Source of the DNA: Megalopta genalis
Taxonomy: Eukaryota > Arthropoda > Insecta > Hymenoptera > Halictidae
Assembly (NCBI RefSeq): GCF_051020955.1
Contig: NC_135018.1
Coordinates: 2,605,001 to 2,669,000 of the forward strand
Direction: 5' to 3'
Length of the DNA: 64,000 bases
Shown here: positions 23,794-36,870 of the stretch, piece by piece
How positions within the stretch are numbered: position 1 is the first letter of the stretch
How the letters are laid out: each line of letters begins with the position of its first letter
The notes under the pieces: generated by a model
What the model saw: the letters and a program-made list of their open reading frames with translations, nothing else
Told to the model about the DNA's origin: nothing
Databases searched by the model: none
Program-made: the position numbers and the translations under genes

Positions 23794-26700
23794 ATGTTCG
23801 TGAACGGTCCCGACACCACGCTCCACAAACGGCTGTTCCTGCTGATGGGCCTATGGCCCACCGCCTATCCGCGGCTTCAGATCGCCCGGAAGCTCATCTT
23901 CTATCTGCTGACGCTGGCCGGCTTGCTCTCCGAGGTAACTCTAGATCGACGCGTGGAAGCTTCGTCCGGCTCCGGCTGTGCTCTCGCCGTTGTCTCGTTC
24001 GTCCGCGCGCAGTGCCCCGCCGATAATCGTAAATCGAATTCGCGCGTCGAACATCCGCGAAACAAAATATCGGGAACACAACGGCGGATTTCGAAATGTC
24101 GAATTTACGGCGACCGGAACGTGCGAGCACGTTCGAGTTCTTTTGTGAAAGTGGAAACGCCGCGTCGCCGCGGAAGCTGACGGTGTGAACAACGTGCGAC
24201 GGATTCGAATGTTTCTCGAAAGTGTTCGAACTATAGTCATCGTTTTTGGTGTTCTCGCAGTTTCGATTTTCTTTTTCATCAAGAAAAAATCATCGTGTTT
24301 TTTCGATTTTTTCGTCATTCGAAGAAGTGAACGCTCGTGCGAAGTTCAACTGAAAGTGCAGAACGACGCTTTCGCGTTCTAATCGCATCGTTCTCGCGCG
24401 CATTCTTTGCTTTCTTTTTCGTTCTTTCGTTTAATTTATTCAGCGCCGCGTTCATGCGGCGCATCGTCAAGAGATTTTTCCTTCGGTTTTTCGGGGGTTT
24501 TTCGGAGTTTTTCTACGCTTTTTGTTCGCGTTTGAGCTCTCTAGATTTGTATGTGATATATTTTTGTGAACATCGCGCGAGAATAAACAGGCGCGGTTTC
24601 TGTTTTTGTTATTTGGGACATTGTTGACACTAGGTTTACAGAATCCGCAAAAATGACCGGTCATTAGGTTTTTTAATTCGCGGTTATTCGGATCGAAAAG
24701 ATGCATCTCCGAGTAACACGCCGTAACACGCGTCAAAAATAAGAACAAATGTCTCGTCGTTACTTTTATAAATTTGTATAAAACAGCTCCGCAAATCCGG
24801 TGTTAAAATTAGTGTTAAAATTAGTGTTCCTTTGCTCGCTGCGGCAAATCTGCGGCCCGAAATTCGAACGCGTACACTCTGCTGTCGCGTTTCGATGTTT
24901 GGACTTTGTGACACGTAGTTTTGTGCCGATCGATGATAGTGAAACAATGAAAGTGAAAAAGCCATATTCCGATTATAGTAGTGTCTACTGAAAGTGTATT
25001 TAACTTCGCGTTTGTGTTGCACTTTTTGTGCGCGGAATCGCTTCTTTCTCTTTTTCACTTTCGTCCCGGTTGTGCAACGTTTACTCGGTTCGCATCTTAT
25101 TCTATTTCAATTCAAATTGAGTATTATTAAAACGTTTTGGGTTTTTTCTTCAATAATTTCACTTCATTTTTAGCCACAATGTTGTATCTTCTTCCGTTGT
25201 TCCTTCCTCGCGATCAAGACTGTTGTGCATTGCAGTTTTCAAATCTTACATTTCGCAGACGAGGATTAAATTTCGCCGAATTTCGCTAGATTCAGCTTTT
25301 AGAAAATTGTAAATTCGTTGTTAATTTATGCAATTAGCTGTGGCAAGTGTACTCGTCGAACACAGCCGACTGGTTAACCTAACGATCCCGTTCCTAAATT
25401 CACTGGTTTCGAGCTTCATCAATTATTTCGAATCCACAGAAAATTTCTGATTAGAGTGGGTCTATGACTTCATTATGATTTCACTATGATTTCACTATGA
25501 TTTCTTTTTATGTTATCTCTATGATTTCTGTTCTTCGTTTTACAAGGCAATTTTTATTTCTCCCGTGTTTTCACTTAATTCCATTCCTAGATTTTCATAA
25601 CGGGAGAATCAGATTTTGTTATTATTTAGAAGAAATTTATATAATAGTAAAATTACAGTATAAACTATAGTATTATTATAGTATAAATTATAGCATTAAG
25701 GGTTAATCACGTCATAGAAATATACAAGAAACGTTGACGGCAAGCTTCTATTGCTATTCTCCGAATATGATTGTTATAATTGCATATATGCTTCTAGTTG
25801 TCACTGCTTTTCTCGCCCGAACATGATTTCAGCGACACGCTGTGCATCCTGTCGATTTTTCTAACGCATTTGATTGTCATGATCCAGTACATCAGCTACC
25901 ATCTTTACGTTGGAAACGTGAGTGACAGCTTCAACGGAGCAATTGTTATTTTTAACTGTACAACACGTGATTTTGTTCGATCGTGCACTCTCGTGATTGT
26001 CTCGCGTACAGTGAGTATGTACAGCCTAAATTGTAGGCGCTGGCAAATATAAAAGTGGGTCGAACAATAAAACTATAATTTGACGATGAATTTTTCGCAT
26101 GAATTTTTATTTGGCTCGAATCAAACGAATATTCCGCGATGAATTTGGTATTTGCAATAACCACGGAAAATCTGTGCTTCTTCTTTCATATTTTATATTT
26201 ATATTCTGACACGGGTATCAGAGAATCCACGAAATCGGAATTAACGTTGACCTCGTGTTTAAATTATTAGGTGAAATCAATTCGTATCGGTTTCAAAAGG
26301 AACCCTTAATTTACCTAAAAATACAACCCGATAAAATTCAGATACGTTGCGTTACGCGATCAAATACATTTTATTTATGAGATTGAAATTTTATCAATAG
26401 CCTATATAGCTAACGTTCGAATAAAATCCAGTGCGTACAATTTGAAGAGCTGATGTACCACAGCTCGTGAAATATTTTATTCGCTTGAACAGATTTATGG
26501 AAAAATAAAAGAGTGAGTTGAACACACAATAATGCATTTTGTATTTTTGTATATATATATATAAAAATACAAAATGCATTATTGTGTGTTCAACTCACTC
26601 TTTTATTTTATATATATTTATATATATATATTTATTTTTATTTATATATATATATTTTTATTTATATATAAATATATTATTATTTATATATATAATTATA

Positions 26701-29700
26701 TAATTATATATATAATATATATATTTATTTATTTTATATATATTATTTTATATATATATTGGTATTTGCATTTTGAAAAAGCTTGTATCAACAAGTTGCA
26801 AAGAATTTACAATAGATAAGAGAGACGATAGAATTATGCAGTAATCTTTTAAGCATTTTCGAAACTGCGGATATTTATGCGAAATCAAAAATTGTCTGTA
26901 CCAATTGCAAGAAATAAGTGTAATAATTGCAAGAAATAATTAAAGAGATTATTATTTCTTGCAATTATTGCAAGCATCATCGTATATCATTTCAACCGGT
27001 TGAAAATAAATATATCGACGCTCTTCAATTATTTCAATTCGTCCACTGTTTCGAATTGCTCCCATTCGTTTTTTGTCATAAATGCATAAAATCCGCAGTC
27101 GACCGATAACTATATATCCTTTGCGTCGCAAGCTTGACATTCAAATGGTATTCCGGATATCCAGGTTAGAACAATGTTCGCCGGGATTCGACTCGACTGG
27201 GAATTAATGAAGGACAATACGGAGGACACGGAAGTATTACGTAAATATTCGAGCCGCGTGTGTGCATTAACTATAGGAATCGGATGTAAGAACGACAGAA
27301 TAATGGAAATATAATGGGTGATCGTTAGACTGCGCGGATATTTATGTGAATTATATACAGAAGAATTTGCGTAGAATTTTACAGTGAATTCGCACAACGT
27401 GGGGGAGGGGAGGGGGCCACGAACCGCGATTCCGGGTTTGAACCGTATTTGTTTATAAATTATAGAGAATTTATAAGACTATTAAATTATATATTTATCT
27501 ATTTATTCAAATATCAGTTAAATATTATTTACACGTTATTCAAATATTTTCTAGGCAAATACGGTTTTTATAGTTTCTATAATTTAACAGTATATATATA
27601 ATAATAATAATATAATAATAATATTATATAATATTATTATTGATATTATAATATCATATAATATTATTATTAATATTATATTATAATATAATATATAATA
27701 TATAATAATATTATATAATATTATTATTGATATTATAATATCATATAATATTATTATTAATACTATATTATAATATAATCTGTAATATATAATAATATTA
27801 TATAATATTATTATTGATATTATAATATCATATAATATTATTATTAATATTATATTATAATATAATATAATATATAATATATAATAATATTATATAATAA
27901 TAATGACACAATAATTTAGCAATAACAATTATTATACTAATTATTATATTATACTAATTATTACCATCTATAACGAATCGTTAAAACTATTAGCTACTTC
28001 GATTGAGTCTTATCATCGATTTCGAGTTTTCTGATAGAACATAAAAAACGATGGAGTTTAATGGTTTGTTAATTTCAGTACTCAGCGCTTCGTGTTATTT
28101 CATCTTAATAAGAACGCCGACGTACTTCGTGTACCATATACCCGAAAGACTGGCACAGCTTTCTCTCTACTCTTACCTGGCCAAACATCTTGGACGTAAA
28201 ATTTACAACCACGCCGTCGGCTTTTTCGCGGCTACGATCTTGGCCGTCACTGTCTACGTATGGATTGCGACGGAGACCTGTTTCCTTCTATTGTCGGAAC
28301 ACGCGTGCGCATTATTCAAAATCGTGGGGTAAGAAACACGGTTTATTCCGAGTCCTTGTGTAGACGAAATGAGAAACTTGCTACGCAATTACCAGAACGA
28401 TGCAAAGCGTTTCAGAATGATTGCAAAAAAAAAATGGTTCTAGCAACCTTAATTTGGATCAGAAAATGACATGTAAAAATGACGCGTGGCCTTCGAATTG
28501 CCTTCGAATCGTGGCAAAAAATTAGAAATAAAAAAGTTAAGTTTGCCTAAATTGCTATGCATTCATATTAATGTGCACCGGCATGCCGGCCGCTGCCTTT
28601 TTGTGCCTTTTTTATCCCGGGTTTTTATAAAAAAGAGCCGCGAGGCCCGAAGAATCGCGAATTAGTATTCTCGGATTTGCCGGTTTTTCACTTCGGACCT
28701 CCGTAAATTTCCGGGAGAAGTGACTGTAGATCGAAGCAAATTTGAAAAGCACGCGTCGAATGTTTTTATTACGATTAATTATTATTTATTATATTATTAT
28801 TTTTTAGATTATTTTTATTTTAGATTATTTATTATTTTATTATATTAATTATTATTATCAACCCCTTGCCATAGCATTTTCTTCGTAATCACGACGATAG
28901 ATATAAATCGTCCATTTTTGCTTCCAAGCCGAGCGTCAATTAGGGTGAACTTACCGTATCTAACATCGGAAACGCATTGTCAAAAAAAAGTACAGTGATG
29001 TCTCCCTAACTGACGCTCAGATTGCGCACAAAAATGGACAATTTGGGAAGAGAAGATACGATTATTCGAGCCTCGCAGCACGTTTTTATAGTTGTCGACG
29101 ATTCATGACTATAAAAATGAACCGCAAGGATTGAATAATCGTGTCTCCTCTTCCCAAATTGTCCACTTTTGGGAACAATCTGAGCGTCAATTAGAGAGAC
29201 ATCGCTGTGTTACGTATCGTCCTATCTTTTGGCGAATACTATGCGCTCCATAATGTTGAGTCTTCTTTTCGACATGGTCCTCTAATTCAGCGGTTATGCT
29301 CGACGAGCAATTCATGGGACTTTTCTCTGAACAGGCGAATGTTGAAACACGTGCACGAGATAAGTTTCGGGAAAGATTGTACGTCGAAGCGAAACGGTAG
29401 AATCCGTTCGAAAATATGTTGGGCGGTTCGCGTGCACGTGAAGACAATCAAGTTGGTACACTCTTGGATTTAATGCACCACATGGACGACCACATTATTC
29501 ATAGAATTAGCCCCTCAGCGTGTAATGTTTGTTGGAGGTTCGTGAACAACGTGTGGGATACTTTCGGCTATAGTTACAACGTGGTAATTCCTGTCGGCAT
29601 TGCTGCGCTGAGCATGGCTCTGCTGAACGTGAGTATCACTATGATTTCGCTATCATCGACGCGTACAATAAATAAAAAAAAAAGATTAAGACGAAATCAG

Positions 29701-31479
29701 AGAAACAGAGAAATTGGGAAGCAATTGGAAAATTCGATGCAAATCGTTTCGAGAACGACGTCTCACGCGTCGCAAATCATCCAAAAAGAAAAAAGAAAAA
29801 ATGCGATTGTATTTCGATTCCGTCTCGGAGTGAACCTCGTTTCAATCCAGCCAAATTTCTGACATTTAACTGTAGATTTCGAAGCGAAACAAAATAGATG
29901 AATAGATAACACTGGTACACAATGCGCGTATAACTGAGATTCGAATTCCTCCTCTTAAATTTATGATCGCTACTCTATATTATTATATTTATATTATATA
30001 TGTTATATATATTATATTTATATTATATATATTATAATATTATATTTATATTATATATATTATAATATTATATTTATATTATATATATTATAATATTATA
30101 TTTATATTATATATATTATAATATTATATTTATATTATTATATTATATTTATATCGCTAGCTGCACCGAACAATCGGACCGTTTTCCAAAGAAACTTTTT
30201 ACAATATACAAAACTACAATTTCGTAGATTTAGAAGTCGTGTGCGGAATGCACGAACGCGGAATGCAACGAACGTTCAATGCAGAATGAAATTTTGTTTT
30301 AACAATGGAACGTCGTGTATTTCTCGTTTCTAATTATCTATTGCACATTATGGCGTTCGTAATGCAATCGTTATTATTACAATTTCCCTATGAATCGTTA
30401 CCTAATTGGTCGAAAGTTGCGCATGTTAATGTTATGCGATCGTTTATGCAGCTGTGCAATGCTCTAAGAGCGATGAATTTCGGACTCGCAACGATGTCGA
30501 TATTTGTGGCCACCTCTTTCCTCGTTTACGCAGTTTTCGGAACAATTTGTGGGCAAAGAGTGATCGATCATAGCTTTAATATTCTCTACGATGCGTAAGT
30601 ATGTCAATGTTAAATAAATATTAATAACGCGCAATGCGATGTTAATACTTTCCTCGCGGTACACGAGGCAATAAGGGTGTCCCAGAATTATGATATTTCT
30701 GGGAAATTAGAGGTTCGTGAGGTCATTTGAAGCAACTTTTTCCTTTACACAAATTTTCTCCGAGGCTTCGTTTACGAGATATTAACGAAAAAATAGTGAC
30801 CAATGAGAGGCAAGATCAGCTAACGCGAGGCGGACGAGCCAATCAGCGGAACTAGGCTTGCGCGACGAGCTTGCCTCTCATTGGTCACTGGTTTTCGTTG
30901 ATAACTCGTAAACGATGCCTCGGAGAAAATTTTTGTACAGGAAAAAGTTACTTCAAATGGCCTCAGGAATCGCTATTGTCCCGGAAATACCATAATTTTG
31001 GGACAGCCTGTACAACAGCCGTCGTTTTCTTCACGTGACGTCCAAGAGGATTCATTGGATTCGTTACGATCTTCTCAATTTCCGTAATTACAAAATTTTT
31101 GCGATTTAAAACTTTTCAATCGTTTGAAATTAATTTATGAAAGAACGTCGCCTTCCGACGGTTTCCAATCGACGACAGAAAAATGAAATCTTTGCTTTTG
31201 AAACTTTTAGATACTGCTCAAGCTGGTACGAGTGCCCTCCCGAGATACAAAAGTTCTACATCTTAATTTTACAGCGAGCCACGAAACACTGCACGTACAG
31301 TAAGAAGGGCATCTTCGTGTCATCGTTCGAAGGGCTCACATCGGTAAAAAGAGATCACGCTCGTATTATTATTCACGTATCGTCGAATCCTGCGTCGCGT
31401 AAACCGGCGTCTCCTTTCATTTTAGATGTGCAATACGATGCTGACGCTTTTTATGCTCTTCCTTCATCTGAGAGAATAA
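23794..31479 (+). CDS. OR-4: odorant receptor, complete, 389 aa
   Basis: Intact insect odorant receptor. Exons: 23794-23934, 25798-25917, 27165-27285, 28079-28328, 29335-29451, 29538-29628, 30452-30594, 31211-31343, 31426-31479; 1170 coding bases. ATG 23794 opens MFVNGPDTTLHKRL, followed by LMGLWPTAYPRL. It is one of the more diverged members: exon 4 is 250 bp and lacks the PLNxSRP loop sequon (it has HIPERLAQ), exon 5 begins GRMLKHVHEI instead of YRIE, exon 7 is 143 bp with FGTICGQRVIDHS, and the terminal exon ends LRE without the S-Y-F core. The reading frame and splice phases are nevertheless complete, so I call it functional. Exon 1 and the surrounding 0.9 kb are GC-rich compared with the introns, and a TATA box lies about 55 bp upstream of the ATG. 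Confidence 0.87.
26502..26610. repeat. Perfect 46-bp inverted repeat with TA loop (OR-4 intron 2)
   Basis: Left arm AAAATAAAAGAGTGAGTTGA... is matched base for base by ...TCAACTCACTCTTTTATTTT, with a TATATATATA loop. Followed by an AT array to about 26760. Confidence 0.9.
27590..27905. repeat. AT-rich tandem repeat, OR-4 intron 3
   Basis: Higher-order repeat of roughly 90 bp built on AATATTATTATTGATATTAT and its near complement. Confidence 0.85.
28993..29207. mobile_element. M1 MITE, complete (OR-4 intron 4)
   Basis: Ends CAGTGATGTCTCCCTAACTG and GTCAATTAGAGAGACATCGCTG with TA at the left edge. Degenerate M1-like sequence also lies at 28621-28740 and 28900-28965. Confidence 0.85.
29970..30153. 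repeat. 32-bp AT tandem repeat, OR-4 intron 6
   Basis: Units of TATATATTATAATATTATAT plus TTTATATTA, about five copies. Confidence 0.85.
30674..31010. mobile_element. M2-related MITE (OR-4 intron 7)
   Basis: TA-flanked; ends AGGGTGTCCCAGAATTATG and CATAATTTTGGGACAGCCTG; internal ACCAATGAGAGGCAAG arms. Confidence 0.75.
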
Positions 31480-31714
31480 GTAACAGAAAGAATCGACGCA
31501 ACGCGAGCGAGAAGCAAACCGATAGTTAACGTTCGAACGGCGGACACGGGGTCTGGTCGGACCCGATTAACTTTATCGGATAAGACATAGTAAATATTTT
31601 CTATTAGAAAATAAATAAAATAAAAGAATGGAAAATTTGATATCCGAACACGTCAAGTATCTGACAACTAATTTCAATGTTCTCGTGTTTCGACGCGTGT
31701 CCTATATATATATC

Positions 31715-31727
31715 CCTCCCTCTCTTC

Positions 31728-31814
<87 letters not shown>

Positions 31815-31869
31815 TAGATAGATAGATAGATATAGATATATATATAGATAGATAGATATAAATAGATAT

Positions 31870-31912
<43 letters not shown>

Positions 31913-31914
31913 GA

Positions 31915-31960
<46 letters not shown>

Positions 31961-32135
31961 GAGGGAGGGAGGGAGGGAGGGAGAGAGAGAGAGAGAGAGG
32001 GAGGGAGGGAGGGAGAGAAAGAGAGAGAGAGAGAGACGGAGGGAGGAAGGGAGACAGAGAGAGAGAGAGAGAGGGGGGGGGGAGGGAGGGAGGGAGGGAG
32101 AGAAAGAGAGAGAGAGGGAGAGAAAGAGAGAAAGC
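31715..32135. repeat. Compound microsatellite CT / TA / GATA / GA
   Basis: (CT)n to 31752, (TA)n, GATA units 31812-31870, (TA)n, then a long GA/GGGA run to about 32135. The long Ser/Leu/Pro frames on the minus strand are artefacts of it. Confidence 0.95.
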
Positions 32136-32814
32136 CCATAGAAAAACTAACGCGTCTAGAAGGAATGCCATAAAAATTATGCTGACGAAAACAAAATTAT
32201 AAATAAGAAGGCTAAACGATCGTAAGTATAGCCGGTTGCATTTGATCGGAAAGGTCCGCCGTTCGATGATTAAAAAGTCCCCGTTACCGTGTTGTAGAGG
32301 ACAATTGTTTCGAAAGTGATAAACGACTTTTAATGGGAAATTACTTGTCGAAGTTTATTTAATGGCGTGCGGTACGTGTTGCTGGAACGTGTTATGACTG
32401 CCATGGGCTGCGAACACTTCGAATCGATTATACCGTCGCTTGCATCGGAATGACGACAGGCGTAGCGGAGGTATGGGACAACCGTAATTGATAGTACATT
32501 ATGCACCGGTTGCTTCATTCAGTGTGAGAACACGTTGATAACGGTAGCGGAGAAAACGTAATCTATATACACTGCAATAGTATAGACTGTGGTACACGTA
32601 TGAGGCAAGGGATCGTTGTACAACCCCTGGCAAAAAGTATTTAATCGTCTTTTAAAACCCAATTACTTCTTTCGAACTGGTCTAATTGACTTGAGTCTTT
32701 TTTCAAGTGTTAATGGAACTAGTTTATGGGATAGAATGACTAGCATACTTGTTGTTAATTCTGCTATTACGTAAAGTGACAACAAAAGATGAAAATCACT
32801 CGCTTTTTAACTCT

Positions 32815-33075
32815 TTTTATTATACTTTATTATATTTTATTATATTTTATTATATGTTATATATTAATAATATAATAATATATTATAAAATATAATATAT
32901 TATTATATTTTATTATTTGTATTTTATATTACTATTTTATATATATATATATATATAATATATATAATAAATATATAATATATATATAAAATTATAAAAA
33001 ATAACAATATAAAATAGTAAAATAAAGTAATGAAATATATATATATAATATATATATATATTATAATTATTATAT
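32815..33075. repeat. AT microsatellite
   Basis: TTTATTATA and TATATA arrays directly left of the perfect inverted repeat. Confidence 0.9.
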
Positions 33076-33077
33076 AA

Positions 33078-33170
33078 TTTAAAAAATGCGTTTCGTAGAG
33101 CTAGGATAAAATTATAAAATTATATATTTTTTATAATTTTATCCTAGCTCTACGAAACGCATTTTTTAAA
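33078..33170. repeat. Perfect inverted repeat of about 41 bp
   Basis: Arms contain AAAAAATGCGTTTCGTAGAG and CTCTACGAAACGCATTTTTT around a 10-base AT loop. Confidence 0.9.
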
Positions 33171-33570
33171 TTTTCGTTCCAAGTTCAAATAAAATAGTTA
33201 AAGAACAAGTGTTTCTTATTTTTTGGTCTCGTTCCAAGTATAATAATAGCGAAATTAACTAGAAGTATTTTGCCCATTGCACAGCAAACTAGTATACTTT
33301 TAACATTTAAAACAAAATTCAAGTCATTTAGGAGAAGTTATTGCATTTTAAAAGGTGTACGAATACTTTTTACCAGGGAATGTAGTATTGAGGATGCGAT
33401 ATTAACATTATCAGCTATACACCTGATCCGAGTTGTTGAAACAATAGAATGCTCTAGTTCGAACAAATTTTAGGCAAACGTGATTCTACTTACCATTGTT
33501 AAATACTCGTGAATTGTAATGCTTCTCGTGAATTGTAATTAACCCATAATCACAGAAGCGGAAGTATTCC

Positions 33571-33656
33571 CATTGAAGTCTCGAATAATCGTATCTCCTC
33601 TTCTCAAATTGTCCATTTTTATGTCCAAGCTGAGCGTCAATTAGAGAGAATTTACT
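33571..33656. mobile_element. M1 MITE half copy
   Basis: AATAATCGTATCTCCTCTTC and GAGCGTCAATTAGAGAGAAT; its terminal TTTACTATGTA appears to have seeded the adjacent minisatellite. Confidence 0.65.
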
Positions 33657-34008
33657 ATGTATACATATTTACTAATTTACTAATTTACTATGTATACACA
33701 TTTACTAATTTACTAATTTACTATGTATACATATTTACTAATTTACTAATTTACTATGTATACACATTTACTAATTTACTAATTTACTATGTATACATAT
33801 TTACTAATTTACTAATTTACTATGTATACATATTTACTAATTTACTAATTTACTATGTATACATATTTACTAATTTACTAATTTACTCTGTATACATATT
33901 TACTAATTTACTAATTTACTATGTATACATATTTACTAATTTACTAATTTACCATGTATACATATTTACTAATTTACTAATTTACTAATTTACTATGTAT
34001 ACATATTG
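33650..34008. repeat. 33-bp minisatellite, about 10 copies
   Basis: Unit TTTACTATGTATACATATTT plus ACTAATTTACTAA, repeated head to tail with single-base variants (ATACAC/ATACAT, CTATG/CTCTG). Confidence 0.95.
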
Positions 34009-34589
34009 ATACGTGTATAAAATGGCGGTCTCGTAGTAAGAATATATATGTATAAAACGCGTTCGTTTTTACGGGTTAACATCGTTAAAATCTAACTCAT
34101 TTCGGAATTTAGGACACGATATTCCATATCGTCGTCCCCTTCCTTCATTTCGGAAATTATGTTTGCGTATGGTGTTCCCTCGAAATTAGTTTCCAGAGAA
34201 ATGTGAATTTCGTTGCGGGAATAATTAGCAGACGTTAAGAAGGCCAAGATTTCTCCGAGGTAGCTTTGCGTTCTTGTAAGGGACACCATTAAAATTTTCC
34301 TGGCGAAATTAATATTTCACTGCACGTAGCTCCCTCGGTTCTTCTTTCCAACAAACAGCGCGGAACAAAAGTGTTTTGCGCCGTGAACTTAGTTCTCCGG
34401 GTTCAAGTTAGTTCTGCAGACAAGGAGGGAAGGCTTCCGGCGGAGCGCAGAGATTTGCGTTGACCTGATCCAGGATTGGCGGGAGAGCCCCGATCATTTT
34501 TGATTGAATTTTTAAGTTTTTTCATTGCCCCTCCGAATGTTGGAATGTTTAATATTACAAAGTGCGAGAATAAATGCATAAAAGTAAAA

Positions 34590-35165
34590 AACAAACTTAC
34601 TCTTTTTTAATAAGGATCGCTTTTTATAGAATAGAATCTGAAATGTGAATCATTAATAATGCTTATGACGTCCTTTCAGAATTAATATTAAATCGATGTC
34701 TAACAAAGTTCAATTTAAACCCTAAGGATCACATTTGATATTAATATTTTATGTTAATATATTAATATAGATGTATATTAATATATTAATATGGCTGTAT
34801 ATTAATATATTAATATAGCTGTATACTAATATATTAATATAGCTGTATATTAATATATTAATATAACTATATTAAAACAAACTTACCTTTTTTTAATAAA
34901 AAAAAAGGATCGCTTTTTAAAATAAAATCTGAAAAGAATCATAAATAATGCTTATGACGTCCTTTCAGAATTAATATTAAATCGATGTCTAACAAAGTTC
35001 AATTTAAACCGTTTTAAGGATCACATTTGATATTAATATTTTATATTAATATATTAATATAGCTGTATATTAATATATTAATATAGCTGTATATTAATAT
35101 ATTAATATAGCTGTATATTAATATATTAATATGGCTGTATATTGGTATATTAATATAGTTGTGTA
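34590..35165. repeat. Tandem duplication of about 285 bp with AT tails
   Basis: Two units (from 34590 and from 34873) share AATGCTTATGACGTCCTTTC and AACAAAGTTCAATTTAAACC, each ending in GTATATTAATATATTAATAT arrays. Confidence 0.85.
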
Positions 35166-35719
35166 TTTTTTCTTTCAATTTCGCAATTTATGTTTAAAAC
35201 ACTGAATCTAATAGCAGAGTCGTTTGAGAGGTAATGTTTCAAATCTTGAAGCTTCAAGAGATTGATCGAAACTTCGTAAGAAAAGCCATTTCCCTCGGTC
35301 GAAAATGTTCAAAAATTGAATTTTTGGTGAAAACATGTTGCATTCTTCACCACCGTGCGCAGGTAATATCGAAAGTTGCAGCTTTATCGATTCTGACGCG
35401 ACAGCGCATCGATTACTTCGAACAGAACTTACTTACCCCATAGCTCACTTTTGCACCCTCTAGAAATAAATCGATAGTCCCATGACCCATTGTGGAATTC
35501 TCTGTAATGTTCTCTTAAGTAACATTGTTCTACCAACTATCATCGTAGTAAATATTTTCTATTAAAAAATAAATAAAATAAAAGAATAGAAAAATTTAAC
35601 ATGGCTTATTCGATAAATACAAGATTAATTGTGCCTGTGAACAATGCGGAGACGCAGCAATTAGTCGCCCCACAGTAACCGGCTCCACTAACCTATAAAA
35701 GAATTGTGTATTCGAATTA

Positions 35720-35860
35720 TAAATATATAAATACAATATAATATGATATTATAAATTAATATTATAATATTATTATAAATAAAATAATAATATAATATAA
35801 TAATAATAAAATAATATTATAATATTATAATATAATATAAATATATAAATTATGTATTCG
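35720..35860. repeat. AT microsatellite
   Basis: AATATTATAATA-type array between unique stretches. Confidence 0.85.
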
Positions 35861-36870
35861 AATAACAGGACGTTAGCGAATGAAAGGTTTATTAAACAAT
35901 AATATTAACAACTGAAAATAATAATATTTTATAGAATTGTATGAGAGATTTAAATAAACGCTATAGTTGTTAAATTGAGACAATAAAAAAAAGGACAGTT
36001 TACTCATTGATAAAATTTAATATTATCAATGCGATTCCGCTTGTCATCTATCTCATGATTTTTTTCTAAATTAATTTCTGTTATTTTTATTTATCCTGAA
36101 AAATAACCAGAAGGAAAATACTCACTTTGTTATTAATAGATGTAGTAACAATATAAACACCTTCTAAACATCGTGAAATTTGTGAATATGTTTTCGTTCT
36201 CACTAAAGTTACAATTGAAATGGCCACAGGTCACTAATTTTTACGCACGACGAATTCTGTTCGTCGAACACAGTTAACCGGTTGAAAAAGAGTTGCGTTT
36301 CAAAAGCTATTACCATCACTTCTGTGGGCCACTGTACGTTCGTCCGAACATATTCGTCGCTCTTATTATTTAAAAATAATACTTTACAGTCCACTTCTCA
36401 GTCCGAATAATCACTATCCAGTGTCGGCGGGCGCGAAGCGCTGTCGAAAAGACAAGATGTTAGTGGCGCAACCGTTGAAACAAGACTAACAGTTTTTTCT
36501 CAGCTGTGGAGAACGTACACAGCCTGGTCGCGTCCGCGAACATTAAACATTCATAAAACGGGGGTCGCACGGAAGGAAAAACGTGCATCAAGAAGTTAAG
36601 GAAATGCCACGAAAATCCACGGCCATTCCCCGACCGGATGCGAAGACGGTATTAAAGCCGGCGTTGCTTGTAACATTTTTTTTTTCAGGAATTCGACCGT
36701 TCGATATGTCACTGTCTTTTTTTCTACGGTGCACAATTGCGCCGCAATTTATTCGGAATTTCCGCGAATACGTCAGAGGGAGGTATGTTTCTCGAGGAAA
36801 TAGAAGCGACAGTAAGGCGGAGGGATCGCCGAATGTTTCGACGCAGACGCGGGCGAACCTTCGAACGAGG

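Larger units (their letters stand above)
31480..36870. other. Gene-poor spacer between OR-4 and OR-5
   Basis: 5.4 kb without a supportable gene. It carries a purine/pyrimidine and TA microsatellite complex, a perfect inverted repeat, a 33-bp minisatellite, a 285-bp tandem duplication and AT arrays. Unexplained unique sequence: 32140-32800, 34010-34590, 35165-35700 and 35880-36860. AATAAA at 31610-31615 may serve OR-4. Confidence 0.6.

Noticed and set aside
31702..32171. Long Ser/Leu/Pro minus-strand frames
   Set aside because: Translation of the GA/GGGA and TA microsatellite.
33650..34008. Regular 33-bp repeats resembling a CRISPR array
   Set aside because: No unique spacers; head-to-tail minisatellite in eukaryotic DNA.
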